Of a DNA stretch of 34,345 nt, positions 14,915 through 23,595 are shown one piece after another; positions within the stretch are counted from its first letter, which is position 1, and each line of letters starts with the position of its first letter. Made by a program: the position numbers and the translations under genes. The notes below the pieces were generated by a model. The model was not told where the DNA came from, made no database searches, and saw nothing but the letters and a program-made list of their open reading frames with translations. Origin of the DNA: an uncultured Bacilli bacterium (GTDB lineage Bacteria; Bacillota_I; Bacilli_A; RF39; UBA660); contig CANQZQ010000003.1 of NCBI GenBank assembly GCA_947628375.1, positions 1-34,345 of the forward strand, written 5' to 3'.

Positions 14915-15674
14915 AATAATTATTACAATTAATAATTTGGATGATCGCGATTTTTATCAAAAATTAGGCATTAACAATTTTGCTTATCCTTTAAAGGATT
15001 TTTGCGTTGGCATGCCTAATACTTTTTTAATTACTGAAATTCCCCAAGATAGTTATTTATTTATTAATCGTATTTTAGATAATACAGCCGTTGATAATTT
15101 AAAAAATATTTTAATTTCTAATATTAAGGGAATTATTTTTGATGATTTAGGTGTTTTAGAATTAATTAAAGATTTAAAAATTGAAAAAATTCTTTATTTA
15201 AGCCATTTTAATACTAATAGTGAATCAATAAAAATCTATTTAGAATATGTTGATTCTGTTATTATCTCATCAGATCTTACTAAAGACGAAATAACTTTTA
15301 TAAATAATAATTTTAAAGGTCAATTAACAATTTATGCCCTTGGTTATTTACCTAGTATGTATTCAAGAAGATTGCTTTTAGATAATTATTGTAAATTTTA
15401 TCATATTCCTTATAAAAATCCTTTAATGATTGAAAATACCAATCAAAAATTTTTATTGTATGAAAATGAATATGGAACTGTATTTTATCATTATCCCTTA
15501 TTTAATGGCTTATGTTTAATGGATTTAGATGCTAAATATTATTTTATTAATACATCCTTTTTAACAAAAGAAAATATATTTAAGTTATTAGATGGTACAT
15601 ATAAAGAAGAAACTGATTTAGGATTCTTATATAAAGAAACAATTTATAAACTAAAGGAGGATCAAAATGACTGA
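14904..15674 (+). CDS. Divergent U32-family protein (YrrN/TrhP1-like)
   Basis: 256 residues. Its position between trmR and the second U32 gene matches yrrN of Bacillus, a U32 'peptidase-like' protein involved in tRNA 5-hydroxyuridine formation. Sequence support is modest: TIYALGYLPSMYSRRLLLDNY fits the U32 pattern, and the region before reads as a partial TIM-barrel-like alternation (SVIISSDLTKDEITFI). The conserved Cys cluster of the full enzyme is not present. It is shorter than typical YrrN (about 309 residues), so it may be a non-catalytic partner of the following protein. Its stop overlaps that gene's start by 8 bases. Confidence 0.65.
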   Translation: MKNKIIITINNLDDRDFYQKLGINNFAYPLKDFCVGMPNTFLITEIPQDSYLFINRILDNTAVDNLKNILISNIKGIIFDDLGVLELIKDLKIEKILYLSHFNTNSESIKIYLEYVDSVIISSDLTKDEITFINNNFKGQLTIYALGYLPSMYSRRLLLDNYCKFYHIPYKNPLMIENTNQKFLLYENEYGTVFYHYPLFNGLCLMDLDAKYYFINTSFLTKENIFKLLDGTYKEETDLGFLYKETIYKLKEDQND

Positions 15675-16848
15675 GTTACTTGCTCCGGCTGGTGATTTAG
15701 AAAGACTTAAAATTGCCTTCCTTTATGGAGCTGACGCATGTTATATAGGGGGAAAAGATTATAGTCTAAGAGCTAATGCTAAAAATTTTAGCCTTGATGA
15801 AATAAAAGAAGCGACTATCTTTGCTCATGAGTTACAAAAGAAAATATATGTTACAGTGAATATTGTTTTTCATGATAGTAATTTACCTAATTTAGATTCT
15901 TATTTAAAAAAATTAAAAGAGATTGGTGTAGATGCCGTTATTGTTAGTGATATAGTTGCACTTAAAAAAGCCCAAGAAATAGGATTAGATATTATTTTAT
16001 CTACGCAATCAAGTATTTTAAATTATAGTGCCATTAAATTTTGGCAAGGTTTGGGAGTCAAAAGATTTGTTTTAGGAAGAGAAGCAACAAGAGAAGATAT
16101 AATTAGAATTAAAAAAGAATGTGATGTTCAAATTGAATGTTTTATTCATGGTGCCATGTGTACCAGCATAAGTGGTAAATGTGTTTTATCAAACTATATG
16201 ACTGGAAGAGATTCTAATCGTGGTGGTTGTGCCCAAATTTGTCGTTGGGTTTTTAAAACCGATGGCCCTGATTTTACTTTTATGAGTAAAGACTTAAATA
16301 TGGTGGAATATATCGAAGATATGATAAATATTGGTGTTTCATCTTTTAAAGTAGAAGGAAGAATGCGTTCTATTTATTATATTGCTACAGTCATTTTATG
16401 TTATCGCAAGATTATTGATAAAATTAATAATCATACTTTAACAAAGGAAGATAAAATATATTATCAAAAAGTATTAGACCGAGTTGCCAATCGCGATACG
16501 ATGCCTCAATTTTATCAAAAGTTTCCTGGTGTTAATGAAAGTTACTTTAATGACCGAGTTGAAGTATCTAATCAAGATTTTTTAGGAATAGTTATTTCTT
16601 ATGACAAAGAAAAAAAATTAATTTATTTAGAGCAAAGAAATTATTTTAAAATTGGTGATGTTGTTGAATTTATTGGTCCAAATATGGAACCAATTACATA
16701 TACTATAACTAGTATAATAAATGAAGATCATGAAAATATCGATATTGCTAGACATCCTCAAATGCGCATCTATTTACCATTTGATAAAGATATTTGTCCC
16801 TATGCTATGATGCGTATAAAAATATTTGACAAAAAAGATATTTTATAG
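15667..16848 (+). CDS. trhP2: U32-family tRNA hydroxylation protein (YrrO/TrhP2-like)
   Basis: 393 residues, full length for the family. The N-terminus ELLAPAGDLERLKIAFLYGADACYIG is the U32 signature. The Cys-containing motif C-F-I-H-G-A-M-C ... SGKCVLSNYMTGRDSNRGGCAQICRW would hold the iron-sulfur ligands needed for prephenate-dependent hydroxylation of U34. A C-terminal beta-domain (VIEFIGP-like; here VVEFIGPNMEPIT) closes the protein. With trmR and the yrrN-like gene it forms a wobble-uridine (mo5U34) modification unit. GGAGGATC lies 6 bases before the ATG. Confidence 0.9.
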   Translation: MTELLAPAGDLERLKIAFLYGADACYIGGKDYSLRANAKNFSLDEIKEATIFAHELQKKIYVTVNIVFHDSNLPNLDSYLKKLKEIGVDAVIVSDIVALKKAQEIGLDIILSTQSSILNYSAIKFWQGLGVKRFVLGREATREDIIRIKKECDVQIECFIHGAMCTSISGKCVLSNYMTGRDSNRGGCAQICRWVFKTDGPDFTFMSKDLNMVEYIEDMINIGVSSFKVEGRMRSIYYIATVILCYRKIIDKINNHTLTKEDKIYYQKVLDRVANRDTMPQFYQKFPGVNESYFNDRVEVSNQDFLGIVISYDKEKKLIYLEQRNYFKIGDVVEFIGPNMEPITYTITSIINEDHENIDIARHPQMRIYLPFDKDICPYAMMRIKIFDKKDIL

Positions 16849-16854
16849 TATCAT
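16826..16854 (+). promoter_or_regulatory. Promoter of greA inside the end of the trhP2-like gene
   Basis: TTGACA (16826-16831) and TATCAT (16849-16854), 17-base spacer. It lets greA be transcribed separately from the preceding operon. Confidence 0.6.
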
Positions 16855-16894
16855 TTTGTACGTTAATTAATATTTAACAAAAGGAGAAATTTAA

Positions 16895-17365
16895 ATGAAA
16901 AAAGAAGATTTTTTCGAACTAACTGCTGAAGGTTATTTAGAGTTAGAAACTGAATTAAATGAACTAAAAAATGTTAAAAGAAAAGAAGTAATTACGGCTT
17001 TAAAAGAAGCAAGAGCGATGGGCGATTTATCAGAAAATGCTGATTATGATGCTGCTCGTAATGATCAAGCTCAAATTGAAGCTAGAATTAAAGAATTAGA
17101 ATATAAATTAGAACATAGTAAAATTGTTGATACCAGTAAAAAAGGTGGTAATATTGGTATTGGTTCTGTTGTTACCGTCAAAGATGAAGATGATGAAGAA
17201 GAAGAATATAAAATGGTTTCTTCAGTTGAATCAGATCCGTTCAATAATAAGATTTCTATTGAATCTCCAATTGGTATGGCTTTAAAAGGTCATAAAGTTG
17301 GTGATGAAGTAACAGTTGAAAGCCCAAATGGTGGCTACAAAATTAAAATCTTAAATGTCGCATAG
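16895..17365 (+). CDS. greA: Transcription elongation factor GreA
   Basis: 156 residues. It has an N-terminal antiparallel coiled coil with the tip acidic motif DLSENADYDAARND, which reaches into the RNA polymerase secondary channel to trigger transcript cleavage. The C-terminal FKBP-like domain (ISIESPIGMALKGHKVGDEVTVESPNG) is complete. AAGGAGA lies 7-8 bases before the ATG. greA closes the Bacillus-type yrr gene run, although udk is missing. A terminator begins at the stop codon. Confidence 0.97.
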   Translation: MKKEDFFELTAEGYLELETELNELKNVKRKEVITALKEARAMGDLSENADYDAARNDQAQIEARIKELEYKLEHSKIVDTSKKGGNIGIGSVVTVKDEDDEEEEYKMVSSVESDPFNNKISIESPIGMALKGHKVGDEVTVESPNGGYKIKILNVA

Positions 17366-17387
17366 AACATAGTAATATGTTCTTTTT
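17365..17387 (+). terminator. Rho-independent terminator of greA
   Basis: Stem GAACATA (17365-17371) / TATGTTC (17376-17382), GTAA loop, then TTTTT. It overlaps the last base of the greA stop codon. Confidence 0.8.
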
Positions 17388-17410
17388 AAATAGTTTGCAA
17401 TGTTGTTACT

Positions 17411-17452
17411 ATCAACATAATATGTTGATTTAAAATTTAGTAATGTTATAAT
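17411..17452 (+). promoter_or_regulatory. Promoter and palindromic operator of the RelB/DinJ antitoxin gene
   Basis: ATCAACATA (17411-17419) and TATGTTGAT (17421-17429) form a perfect 9-base inverted repeat around one base. It overlaps a TTGATT -35 box (17425-17430), with TGTTATAAT as extended -10 (17444-17452). RelB/DinJ antitoxins repress their own promoters by binding such palindromes; here this is inferred. Confidence 0.65.
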
Positions 17453-17478
17453 GAAATAGATGGAAAGGAAGTGTTAAA

Positions 17479-17766
17479 ATGGCTAGTTATACAACCACGT
17501 TAAATGTTAATGTTGATGCTAAAACTAAAGAAGAAGCCACCAGAATATTAAAAGAATTAGGTCTTAATATGACAACGGCAGTTAATATGTTTTTAGCTCA
17601 AATTGTGAAAAGAAACGGCATTCCTTTTGAGGTAGTAAATAATAAACCAAGTAGAGAAGTAATGAAAGCGCTTAAAGAAGCTGATAATATTATTAAGCAT
17701 CCAGATGATTATCCAAGCTATGATAATAGAGAAGAATTAAAGAAGGCTTTTCTTGATGAAGAATAA
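17479..17766 (+). CDS. RelB/DinJ family antitoxin
   Basis: 95 residues. The N-terminal ribbon-helix-helix reads TTLNVNVDAKTKEEATRILKELGLNMTTAVNMFLAQIVKRNGIPF, the classical RelB/DinJ sequence for DNA binding and dimerisation. The C-terminal part (SREVMKALKEADNIIKHP) would wrap the toxin. AAGGAAGTG precedes the ATG. The gene is intact with its palindromic operator, while the following YafQ-like toxin gene is ruined, so this is an orphan antitoxin. It may still act as a repressor or neutralise a related toxin elsewhere. Confidence 0.9.
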   Translation: MASYTTTLNVNVDAKTKEEATRILKELGLNMTTAVNMFLAQIVKRNGIPFEVVNNKPSREVMKALKEADNIIKHPDDYPSYDNREELKKAFLDEE

Positions 17767-17792
17767 TATTTCTCCCAACTTTAGTAAAATAT

Positions 17793-18045
17793 AAAAATAA
17801 AGTAAAATTTTCTACTCGGTTTAATAAAAGCTTAAAAAGGGTTTTAAAACAAGGAAAGAATATTGATAAATTATTAGATGTTATTGATTTATTAGCTAAT
17901 GGAGAAGAGTTGCCTTATAAATAATAATCTTTATGTTAATTGTTATGAATGTCATATTTAGCCCGATTGGCTTTTAATATATCGTTATAATTATGATGAA
18001 TTAATATTAGTCTTAGTTAACACAGGAAGTCATAATTATTTATTT
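17793..18045 (+). pseudogene. Decayed YafQ-type mRNA interferase toxin
   Basis: Reading AAA GTA AAA from about 17800 gives KVKFSTRFNKSLKRVLKQG, then LLDVIDLLANGEELPYK, which is the N-terminal half of YafQ-type toxins (RelE superfamily). It ends at a TAA near 17922. Beyond it, without the expected middle segment (D-H-x-L ... Y-K-G), the reading CYECHI-stop-PDWLLIYRY and LILVLVNTGSHNYLF recovers the catalytic C-terminal half with an internal TAG. There is no good start codon. At least a stop, a deletion and a second stop make it non-functional. It directly follows its cognate antitoxin gene. Confidence 0.8.
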
Positions 18046-18130
18046 AAAATTTTAGCTTATCTTTTTGGTAAGTTTTTCTATGCAAAAAAATAAACTTATG
18101 CTAAAATAGATTTTATTGAAGGAGATTTTT

Positions 18131-19072
18131 ATGATTGAAACGGTTATAATTAATAGTGAAAAATTAGAGAAAGAATTAGATGATATTCTCCATTATGAGT
18201 TCAAAAATTGTGATATTTATAAAAATGAAGTTTACAATTTTAATTATGAATTAAAAAGATTTTTAAATCCATTTTTAAATCTTCAACTTTATCATGATTA
18301 TAGCATTTCTTTAACTGATCCAAAAATTTATACGGCTGATAAAAAACGAGTATTATGTTTTACTTGCAATAATTTTAATAATGATAGTTCATATATATTT
18401 TATATAGATAATTATATTGGAATGAATGAAGTAACAGTTAAAAGTAAAAATGGTAAAGAAGAAGAGGTTGTTTGGAAATATCAAGTAGAACCTAACATGA
18501 CCTATTTACCTAAAGCTTTATCACTTACTAAATCAGGTGTTAAGAAGTCGGTTGAAATATTAGAAGGAAAAGATGAATATACTATCAATTATCAAAATGG
18601 TAATGATAAAATAATTAAAATTGTTTTATCTAGTGAAGATTTGAGTAAAATATTAAGTTTATATGATTTACAAATATTTATCGCTATTGTAAAAGAAGGT
18701 AGAGATTTTGGCTTTGAATATATGCTTCTTTATCTAATAGATATATGTCAAAAAATAAAAGATAAATTTAATATTAAAATGTTTGAAATGCATTATGATA
18801 AAGAAAGAAATTATTTCTTTAATTATTTAGTTATTAAAGAGGGTAAAATCCAAAGATTTGAACATAAAGTTAATGATTTGGTAACTATTCTTGATGAAAA
18901 TAGTATTTGGCATTATAGTGATGATAATGTTCGAATTGATGCTGATGATAATTTAAATGAAACAGTAAGATTTAAGTCAGGAATTAATAAAAGAATTTTA
19001 GGAAGAAAAATTACAAGAGGTGAACAAAGTATTAAAAGAGTTAGAGATACTTTAACTCACATAATGAAGTAA
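18131..19072 (+). CDS. Unrecognised soluble protein
   Basis: 313 residues from ATG 18131, chosen because GAAGGAGA lies 7 bases before it; an upstream in-frame TTG at 18116 overlaps that site. No membrane helix or signal peptide is seen. The sequence is alternately beta-rich and charged (TKSGVKKSVEILEGKDEYTINY; IKMFEMHYDKERNYFFNYLVIKEGKIQRFEH). The Lys/Arg-rich end, KRILGRKITRGEQSIKRVRDTL, could bind nucleic acid or another partner. I do not recognise the family. It stands alone behind an extended -10 (TGCTAAAAT, 18099-18107), between the dead toxin and trigger factor. Confidence 0.75.
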   Translation: MIETVIINSEKLEKELDDILHYEFKNCDIYKNEVYNFNYELKRFLNPFLNLQLYHDYSISLTDPKIYTADKKRVLCFTCNNFNNDSSYIFYIDNYIGMNEVTVKSKNGKEEEVVWKYQVEPNMTYLPKALSLTKSGVKKSVEILEGKDEYTINYQNGNDKIIKIVLSSEDLSKILSLYDLQIFIAIVKEGRDFGFEYMLLYLIDICQKIKDKFNIKMFEMHYDKERNYFFNYLVIKEGKIQRFEHKVNDLVTILDENSIWHYSDDNVRIDADDNLNETVRFKSGINKRILGRKITRGEQSIKRVRDTLTHIMK

Positions 19073-19132
19073 CTTATTGCTAAACAAGGGATTTTATAAT
19101 ATAATAAAGAAGTATTTGAAAGGTGTGAATTA

Positions 19133-20395
19133 ATGAAAAACGTACATGAAATTGAAATTAAACTTGAGGGTGAAAAATGGACTAATTGTTTAGATAATGC
19201 CTTTAAAAAAGCTAATAAAGAGGTTAAAATAGATGGCTTTAGAAAAGGATGCGCTCCTAAAGATGTTTATCTAAAACATTATAAAATTGAATCTTTATAT
19301 AATGACGCTATTCAAGAAGCAATTAATATCGCTTATAAAGAAGTATTAGATGAACATAAATTAACTCCCGTTATTGAACCGGAAGTTAATGTTACTGGTA
19401 TTTCTGATGGCTCTGTTATTTTTAGTTTTAAAATTATTACTAAACCAGAAGTTAAACTATCTTCTTATAAAAATTTAGGTGTTAAAAAAGAAAAAGCTAA
19501 AGTATCAAAAGAAGAATTAAATGAAGAAATTGAACATTTAAGAAGTGAACTAGCAGAAGTAGTAGTTAAAGAAAATGGCGAAGTAGCAAATGGCGATACT
19601 GTTGTTATTGATTTCGATGGTTTTGTTGACGGTAAACCTCTAGATGGTGGTAAGGGTGAAAATTATCCATTGGAAATTGGCTCTCATACTTTTATTCCTG
19701 GCTTTGAAGAAGGACTTATTTCTCATCATACAAATGATGAAGTAGAACTTAATTTGACATTCCCTGAAAATTATGTTGAAGATTTAAAAAATAAACCAGT
19801 TACTTTTAAAGTAAAGATTCATGAAATCAAAGCAAAAGTTTTACCAGAAATTAATGAAGAATTTTATAAAGATTTAGGACTTGAGGTTAAAACCAAAGAA
19901 GAATTTGAGAAAGAAGTAGAAAAAAATATCAAAGCTCATAAAGAAGAACATATTGAAGAAGAGTTTGTCGATAATTTACTTGAAGCCGCTACTAAAAACT
20001 TAGAAGTTGAAATAAATCCTGAAATTATTGATGAAGAAGTACATCGTATGATGGAAGGATATCAAAGACAACTTAAAACTCAAGGTATTGATATGGAACA
20101 ATATTATAAAATTACCGGAACAACTCATGAAGATTTACATAAGCAATTAGAACCTGAAGCCATTAAAAGACTTAAATATCGTTATATAATTGAGACCATT
20201 GCTGATATGGAAAAAATTGACTTTACGGAAAAGGAAGTTAAAGATAAAGCTAAAGAAATGGCTGATAATTATGGTATTAAATTAGAAGAGTTAATTGAAG
20301 CATATGGTACTCTTGATGTTGTTAAATATGATATGCGTATGCATCGTGCTTTAGAAATATTAAAAGAAAGTAATGAAGCTAAAAAAGGTGAGTAA
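19133..20395 (+). CDS. tig: Trigger factor, ribosome-associated chaperone/peptidyl-prolyl isomerase
   Basis: 420 residues. The N-terminal ribosome-binding domain includes the signature region GFRKGCAPKDVYLKHY (the GFRxGxxP loop docks at L23). The FKBP-type isomerase domain spans roughly 150-240 (GDTVVIDFDGFVDGKPLDGG ... FIPGFEEGLI). The C-terminal substrate-cradling helices occupy the rest, with EYQRQLK-type helices (GYQRQLKTQGIDMEQY). AAGGTGTG precedes the ATG, and a -10 TATAAT lies at 19095-19100. Lon follows after a 104-base gap with its own promoter; the usual clpX between tig and lon is absent. Confidence 0.96.
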   Translation: MKNVHEIEIKLEGEKWTNCLDNAFKKANKEVKIDGFRKGCAPKDVYLKHYKIESLYNDAIQEAINIAYKEVLDEHKLTPVIEPEVNVTGISDGSVIFSFKIITKPEVKLSSYKNLGVKKEKAKVSKEELNEEIEHLRSELAEVVVKENGEVANGDTVVIDFDGFVDGKPLDGGKGENYPLEIGSHTFIPGFEEGLISHHTNDEVELNLTFPENYVEDLKNKPVTFKVKIHEIKAKVLPEINEEFYKDLGLEVKTKEEFEKEVEKNIKAHKEEHIEEEFVDNLLEAATKNLEVEINPEIIDEEVHRMMEGYQRQLKTQGIDMEQYYKITGTTHEDLHKQLEPEAIKRLKYRYIIETIADMEKIDFTEKEVKDKAKEMADNYGIKLEELIEAYGTLDVVKYDMRMHRALEILKESNEAKKGE

Positions 20396-20445
20396 TCATC
20401 TTTTTTTCTTATTAAAATCTTTTTTTAAAAATTATCTTTTTTATA

Positions 20446-20474
20446 TTTACAAACTAAAAAATATTTTTTATAAT
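20446..20474 (+). promoter_or_regulatory. Promoter of lon
   Basis: TTTACA (20446-20451) and TATAAT (20469-20474) with a 17-base spacer, 25 bases before the lon start and its GGAGGTG ribosome site. No CIRCE or other heat-shock operator is seen here. Confidence 0.65.
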
Positions 20475-20499
20475 AAACCTTGAACTTTGGAGGTGCAAA

Positions 20500-22788
20500 A
20501 TGGACTATACATTACTTGTTATGCTCTTAAAAGATTTAGTGATTTTGCCCTTTCAAGAAATTAAACTTGAATTAAAAGATGAAATAAGTAAAAAGATAAT
20601 TAAACTTAGTAATAAAAAATATAGTGATCGCGTTTTAATAGTATCTCCGATAGCTAGCGATAAAGAAACTTCAGTTGATGATTTACCTAAAGTAGGGGTT
20701 ATTGCTTATATTAAAAGTAAGATTGAACTATCTAATGGTAACTTAAGACTTACTTTAAGAGGTGAAAAAAGAGTTAAAATATTAGAATATCGTTCTTTTA
20801 CTGAAGATATTATTGATGCTCAAATAACTGATATAGTTTTACCTAAACTAGAAGCTACAACAGAAGAAGTAACTAAAAGAAAACTAAAAACAACATTAGA
20901 AGAATATATTTCGACTAACTCTAGTGTTTCTAATAGTATTTTAAAAACTATTAATGAAAATGATGATTTAGGTTTTTTAACTGATGCTATAACTTCTTTT
21001 TTGCCTTTGGATTTTTCTAAAAAACATAATTATATGTTAGAGTTAAATAGTGAAAAAAGAGCCTTGTCTTTAATTAAAGATATCAATATAGAAATAAAAT
21101 ATAATGAATTAGATGAAAAAATATCTAATAATGTCGAAATTCGTTTAACGAAAGAACAAGAGGAATATTATTTAAAAGAAAAACTAAAAGAAATTGAAAA
21201 TGCTTTAAATATTAAAGAAAGCGAATTAGAAGATATTAATAAATACTTAGATATTCTAAATAATTTAAAATTATCTTCAAAAACTCATGAAAAACTTTTA
21301 AATGAGATAGATAAATTAAAAAGAATTCCTAAAACATCACCAGAATATGGAGTAATAGTTAGTTATTTAGAATGGGTTTTATCTCTTCCATGGCAAAATG
21401 AAAGTACTGAAAACTTAAATGTTAAAACAGTTTTAAATCATTTAAATAAAAGCCATTATGGTCTTTACTTGATTAAAGAAAGAATTGAAGATTATGTTAA
21501 TGCCAAAAATATTAATGAAGAAATTGCTAACCCCATTATTTGTCTAGTAGGTCCACCAGGTATTGGTAAAACCACTATTTCTAAATCAATTGCGGAAGCA
21601 TTAAATAGAGAATTTGCTAAAATAAGTGTTGGAGGACTAAATGATGCCACTGAATTAGTTGGATCAAGAAGAACTTATTTAGGGGCTCTTCCTGGTAAAA
21701 TAATGCAATCATTAAAAAAATGTGGCACTAATAATCCGGTAATTTTAATTGATGAAGTTGATAAAATGGTTAAAGATTATAAAGGAGATCCCGCTAGTAT
21801 TTTACTTGATGTTTTAGATTCCAATCAAAATAAAAGCTTTGTTGATAATTACATTGAAGAGCCTTTTGACTTAAGCCACGTTTTATTTATTTTAACCGCT
21901 AATAGTGTTGATACTGTTCCCTATACTTTATATGATCGCTTAGAAATTATTAATCTATCTAGTTATACTGTCTTTGAAAAATTAGATATAGCTAAAAAAT
22001 ATCTTTTACCTAAAATATATGCTGATTTTAAAATCACCAAAAAGTTAATAATGAAAGATGATACTATTATATATTTAATTAATAATTATACAAAAGAAGC
22101 GGGAGTTCGTAACCTTCAAAGAATATTAAAAACTTTAGTTACTAAAGTTATCTCTAGCAAAAAAGAAAGCTTAACTATTACTAATGAAGATCTTAAAAAA
22201 TATTTAAAAGAACCAATAAATGAAATTAAATTAAATAAAAAAGAACTACCGGGGATAGTTAATGCTTTAGCTTATACTAACTTAGGAGGAGTCGCTTTAA
22301 CGGTTGAAGCCTCAGTATATAATGGTGAAGAAAAAGTGATTACTACCGGTTCTTTAGGTGATGTCTTAAAAGAAAGTGTTTATGTTGCCTCCTCTTTTAT
22401 TAAAGAAAGCGATTATGTTAATAGTACTGCTTTTTATAATAGAACAATTCATATTCATATCCCCGATAATGCCAGTAAAAAAGAAGGCCCATCTTGTGGC
22501 ATTGCAATTACGACGGCCATTTTATCAGTTATTTTAAATGTTAAAATAGATCCGTTAGTTGCTTTTAGTGGAGAAATTAGTTTAAAAGGTAATATCTTAC
22601 CTATTGGGGGTCTAAAAGAAAAACTAATCGCAGCTTATAATAACGGAATTAAAAAAGTCTATATTCCTGAAGATAATAGTAATGATTTACTTGAGGTCCC
22701 TAAACAAATAATTGATAATTTAGAAATTAAATTAGTTAATAATTATGATACTATTTATAAAGATTTATTTAAAAATAATATAGCTTAA
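20500..22788 (+). CDS. lon: ATP-dependent Lon protease
   Basis: 762 residues, nearly full size for LonA. The N-terminal substrate-binding domain and coiled coil (to about 300) include the KEQEEYYLKEKLKEIE segment. The AAA+ module has Walker A GPPGIGKTT (351-359) and Walker B VILIDEVDK (about 413-421). The protease domain has Ser665 in GPSCG and Lys708, 43 residues later, the same spacing as the Ser/Lys dyad of E. coli Lon. The usual GPSAG motif has Cys in place of Ala, a minor change. It degrades misfolded and regulatory proteins in the cytoplasm. A near-perfect ribosome site (GGAGGTG) precedes the ATG. Confidence 0.97.
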   Translation: MDYTLLVMLLKDLVILPFQEIKLELKDEISKKIIKLSNKKYSDRVLIVSPIASDKETSVDDLPKVGVIAYIKSKIELSNGNLRLTLRGEKRVKILEYRSFTEDIIDAQITDIVLPKLEATTEEVTKRKLKTTLEEYISTNSSVSNSILKTINENDDLGFLTDAITSFLPLDFSKKHNYMLELNSEKRALSLIKDINIEIKYNELDEKISNNVEIRLTKEQEEYYLKEKLKEIENALNIKESELEDINKYLDILNNLKLSSKTHEKLLNEIDKLKRIPKTSPEYGVIVSYLEWVLSLPWQNESTENLNVKTVLNHLNKSHYGLYLIKERIEDYVNAKNINEEIANPIICLVGPPGIGKTTISKSIAEALNREFAKISVGGLNDATELVGSRRTYLGALPGKIMQSLKKCGTNNPVILIDEVDKMVKDYKGDPASILLDVLDSNQNKSFVDNYIEEPFDLSHVLFILTANSVDTVPYTLYDRLEIINLSSYTVFEKLDIAKKYLLPKIYADFKITKKLIMKDDTIIYLINNYTKEAGVRNLQRILKTLVTKVISSKKESLTITNEDLKKYLKEPINEIKLNKKELPGIVNALAYTNLGGVALTVEASVYNGEEKVITTGSLGDVLKESVYVASSFIKESDYVNSTAFYNRTIHIHIPDNASKKEGPSCGIAITTAILSVILNVKIDPLVAFSGEISLKGNILPIGGLKEKLIAAYNNGIKKVYIPEDNSNDLLEVPKQIIDNLEIKLVNNYDTIYKDLFKNNIA

Positions 22789-22836
22789 GTTATATTATTT
22801 TTTTAATTAACATATTATTTTTTAGGAGATGATAAT

Positions 22837-23595
22837 ATGTATGTAAAAATACCTTTTGAAAGTATTATTGACTTTAAAACAAATATCTCAGAAATAACAA
22901 AAATGTCTTTAGAACACGATTATAATATCTCAGAAGGCTTAGTTTTAGGTAATTTCTATGTAAGTGGGGAATACAAGACTCATGAAGTAAGTGTTAATAC
23001 TGAACCTTTTAAATATACTTTACCATTTACCGTAGAATTAAGAGAGGATATTAAAAAGGATACTTTAGAATTCAATATTGAAGATTTTTCTTATGAAATT
23101 ACTGATAAAACTAATTTAAAAGTTAATATTGAATATTCATTAAAAGCTTTAGTTAATGAAGAAGAAGTTTTTGAAAGAGTTAATGAAGAAGAGTTAAATA
23201 GTGAATTAGAATTTATTGATGAATTTTTAAATCAAGAAAAAATTAATGAAGAAGAAGGGGAGAATGATGATGAAAGAATTAATGAAGAAAGTGAAAATGT
23301 GGTTTCAAAAAATGAAGAAGAAACTAAAGAAATAGCTTTAGAAGAAAGTAAAGATTTAAAAGAAGAGGAAAAAGAAGAAAGATTAGGAGAAACCGAAGAA
23401 AAAACAATAATGGAAACAATTAAAGATAGTGATGATACATTTGTTACATATCATGTTCATATTGCTAAAGAAAATGAAACTTTAGAAACAATTGCTAATT
23501 TTTATAGTGTACCAAGTAGTATTATAACTGAGTATAATAATTGTGATTCAGTCTCAACTGGCGATAAAGTTTTAATACCTAAAATCGATGAATAA
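22837..23595 (+). CDS. SpoVID-like protein with LysM domain
   Basis: 252 residues. The N-terminal about 120 residues are beta-rich (GLVLGNFYVSGEYKTHEVSVN ... LPFTVEL) and resemble the SpoVID/CotE-interaction type N-terminal domain. A long acidic low-complexity linker (about 125-200, almost only E, K, N, D) leads to a C-terminal LysM of about 45 residues (YHVHIAKENETLETIANFY ... GDKVLIP). SpoVID is a spore-coat morphogen that encases the Bacillus forespore. The pairing with a YsxE-like gene immediately downstream (8-base overlap) reproduces the spoVID-ysxE order. No signal peptide is present, consistent with a cytoplasmic coat-type protein. It could have another envelope role if the organism does not sporulate. 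Confidence 0.65.
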   Translation: MYVKIPFESIIDFKTNISEITKMSLEHDYNISEGLVLGNFYVSGEYKTHEVSVNTEPFKYTLPFTVELREDIKKDTLEFNIEDFSYEITDKTNLKVNIEYSLKALVNEEEVFERVNEEELNSELEFIDEFLNQEKINEEEGENDDERINEESENVVSKNEEETKEIALEESKDLKEEEKEERLGETEEKTIMETIKDSDDTFVTYHVHIAKENETLETIANFYSVPSSIITEYNNCDSVSTGDKVLIPKIDE

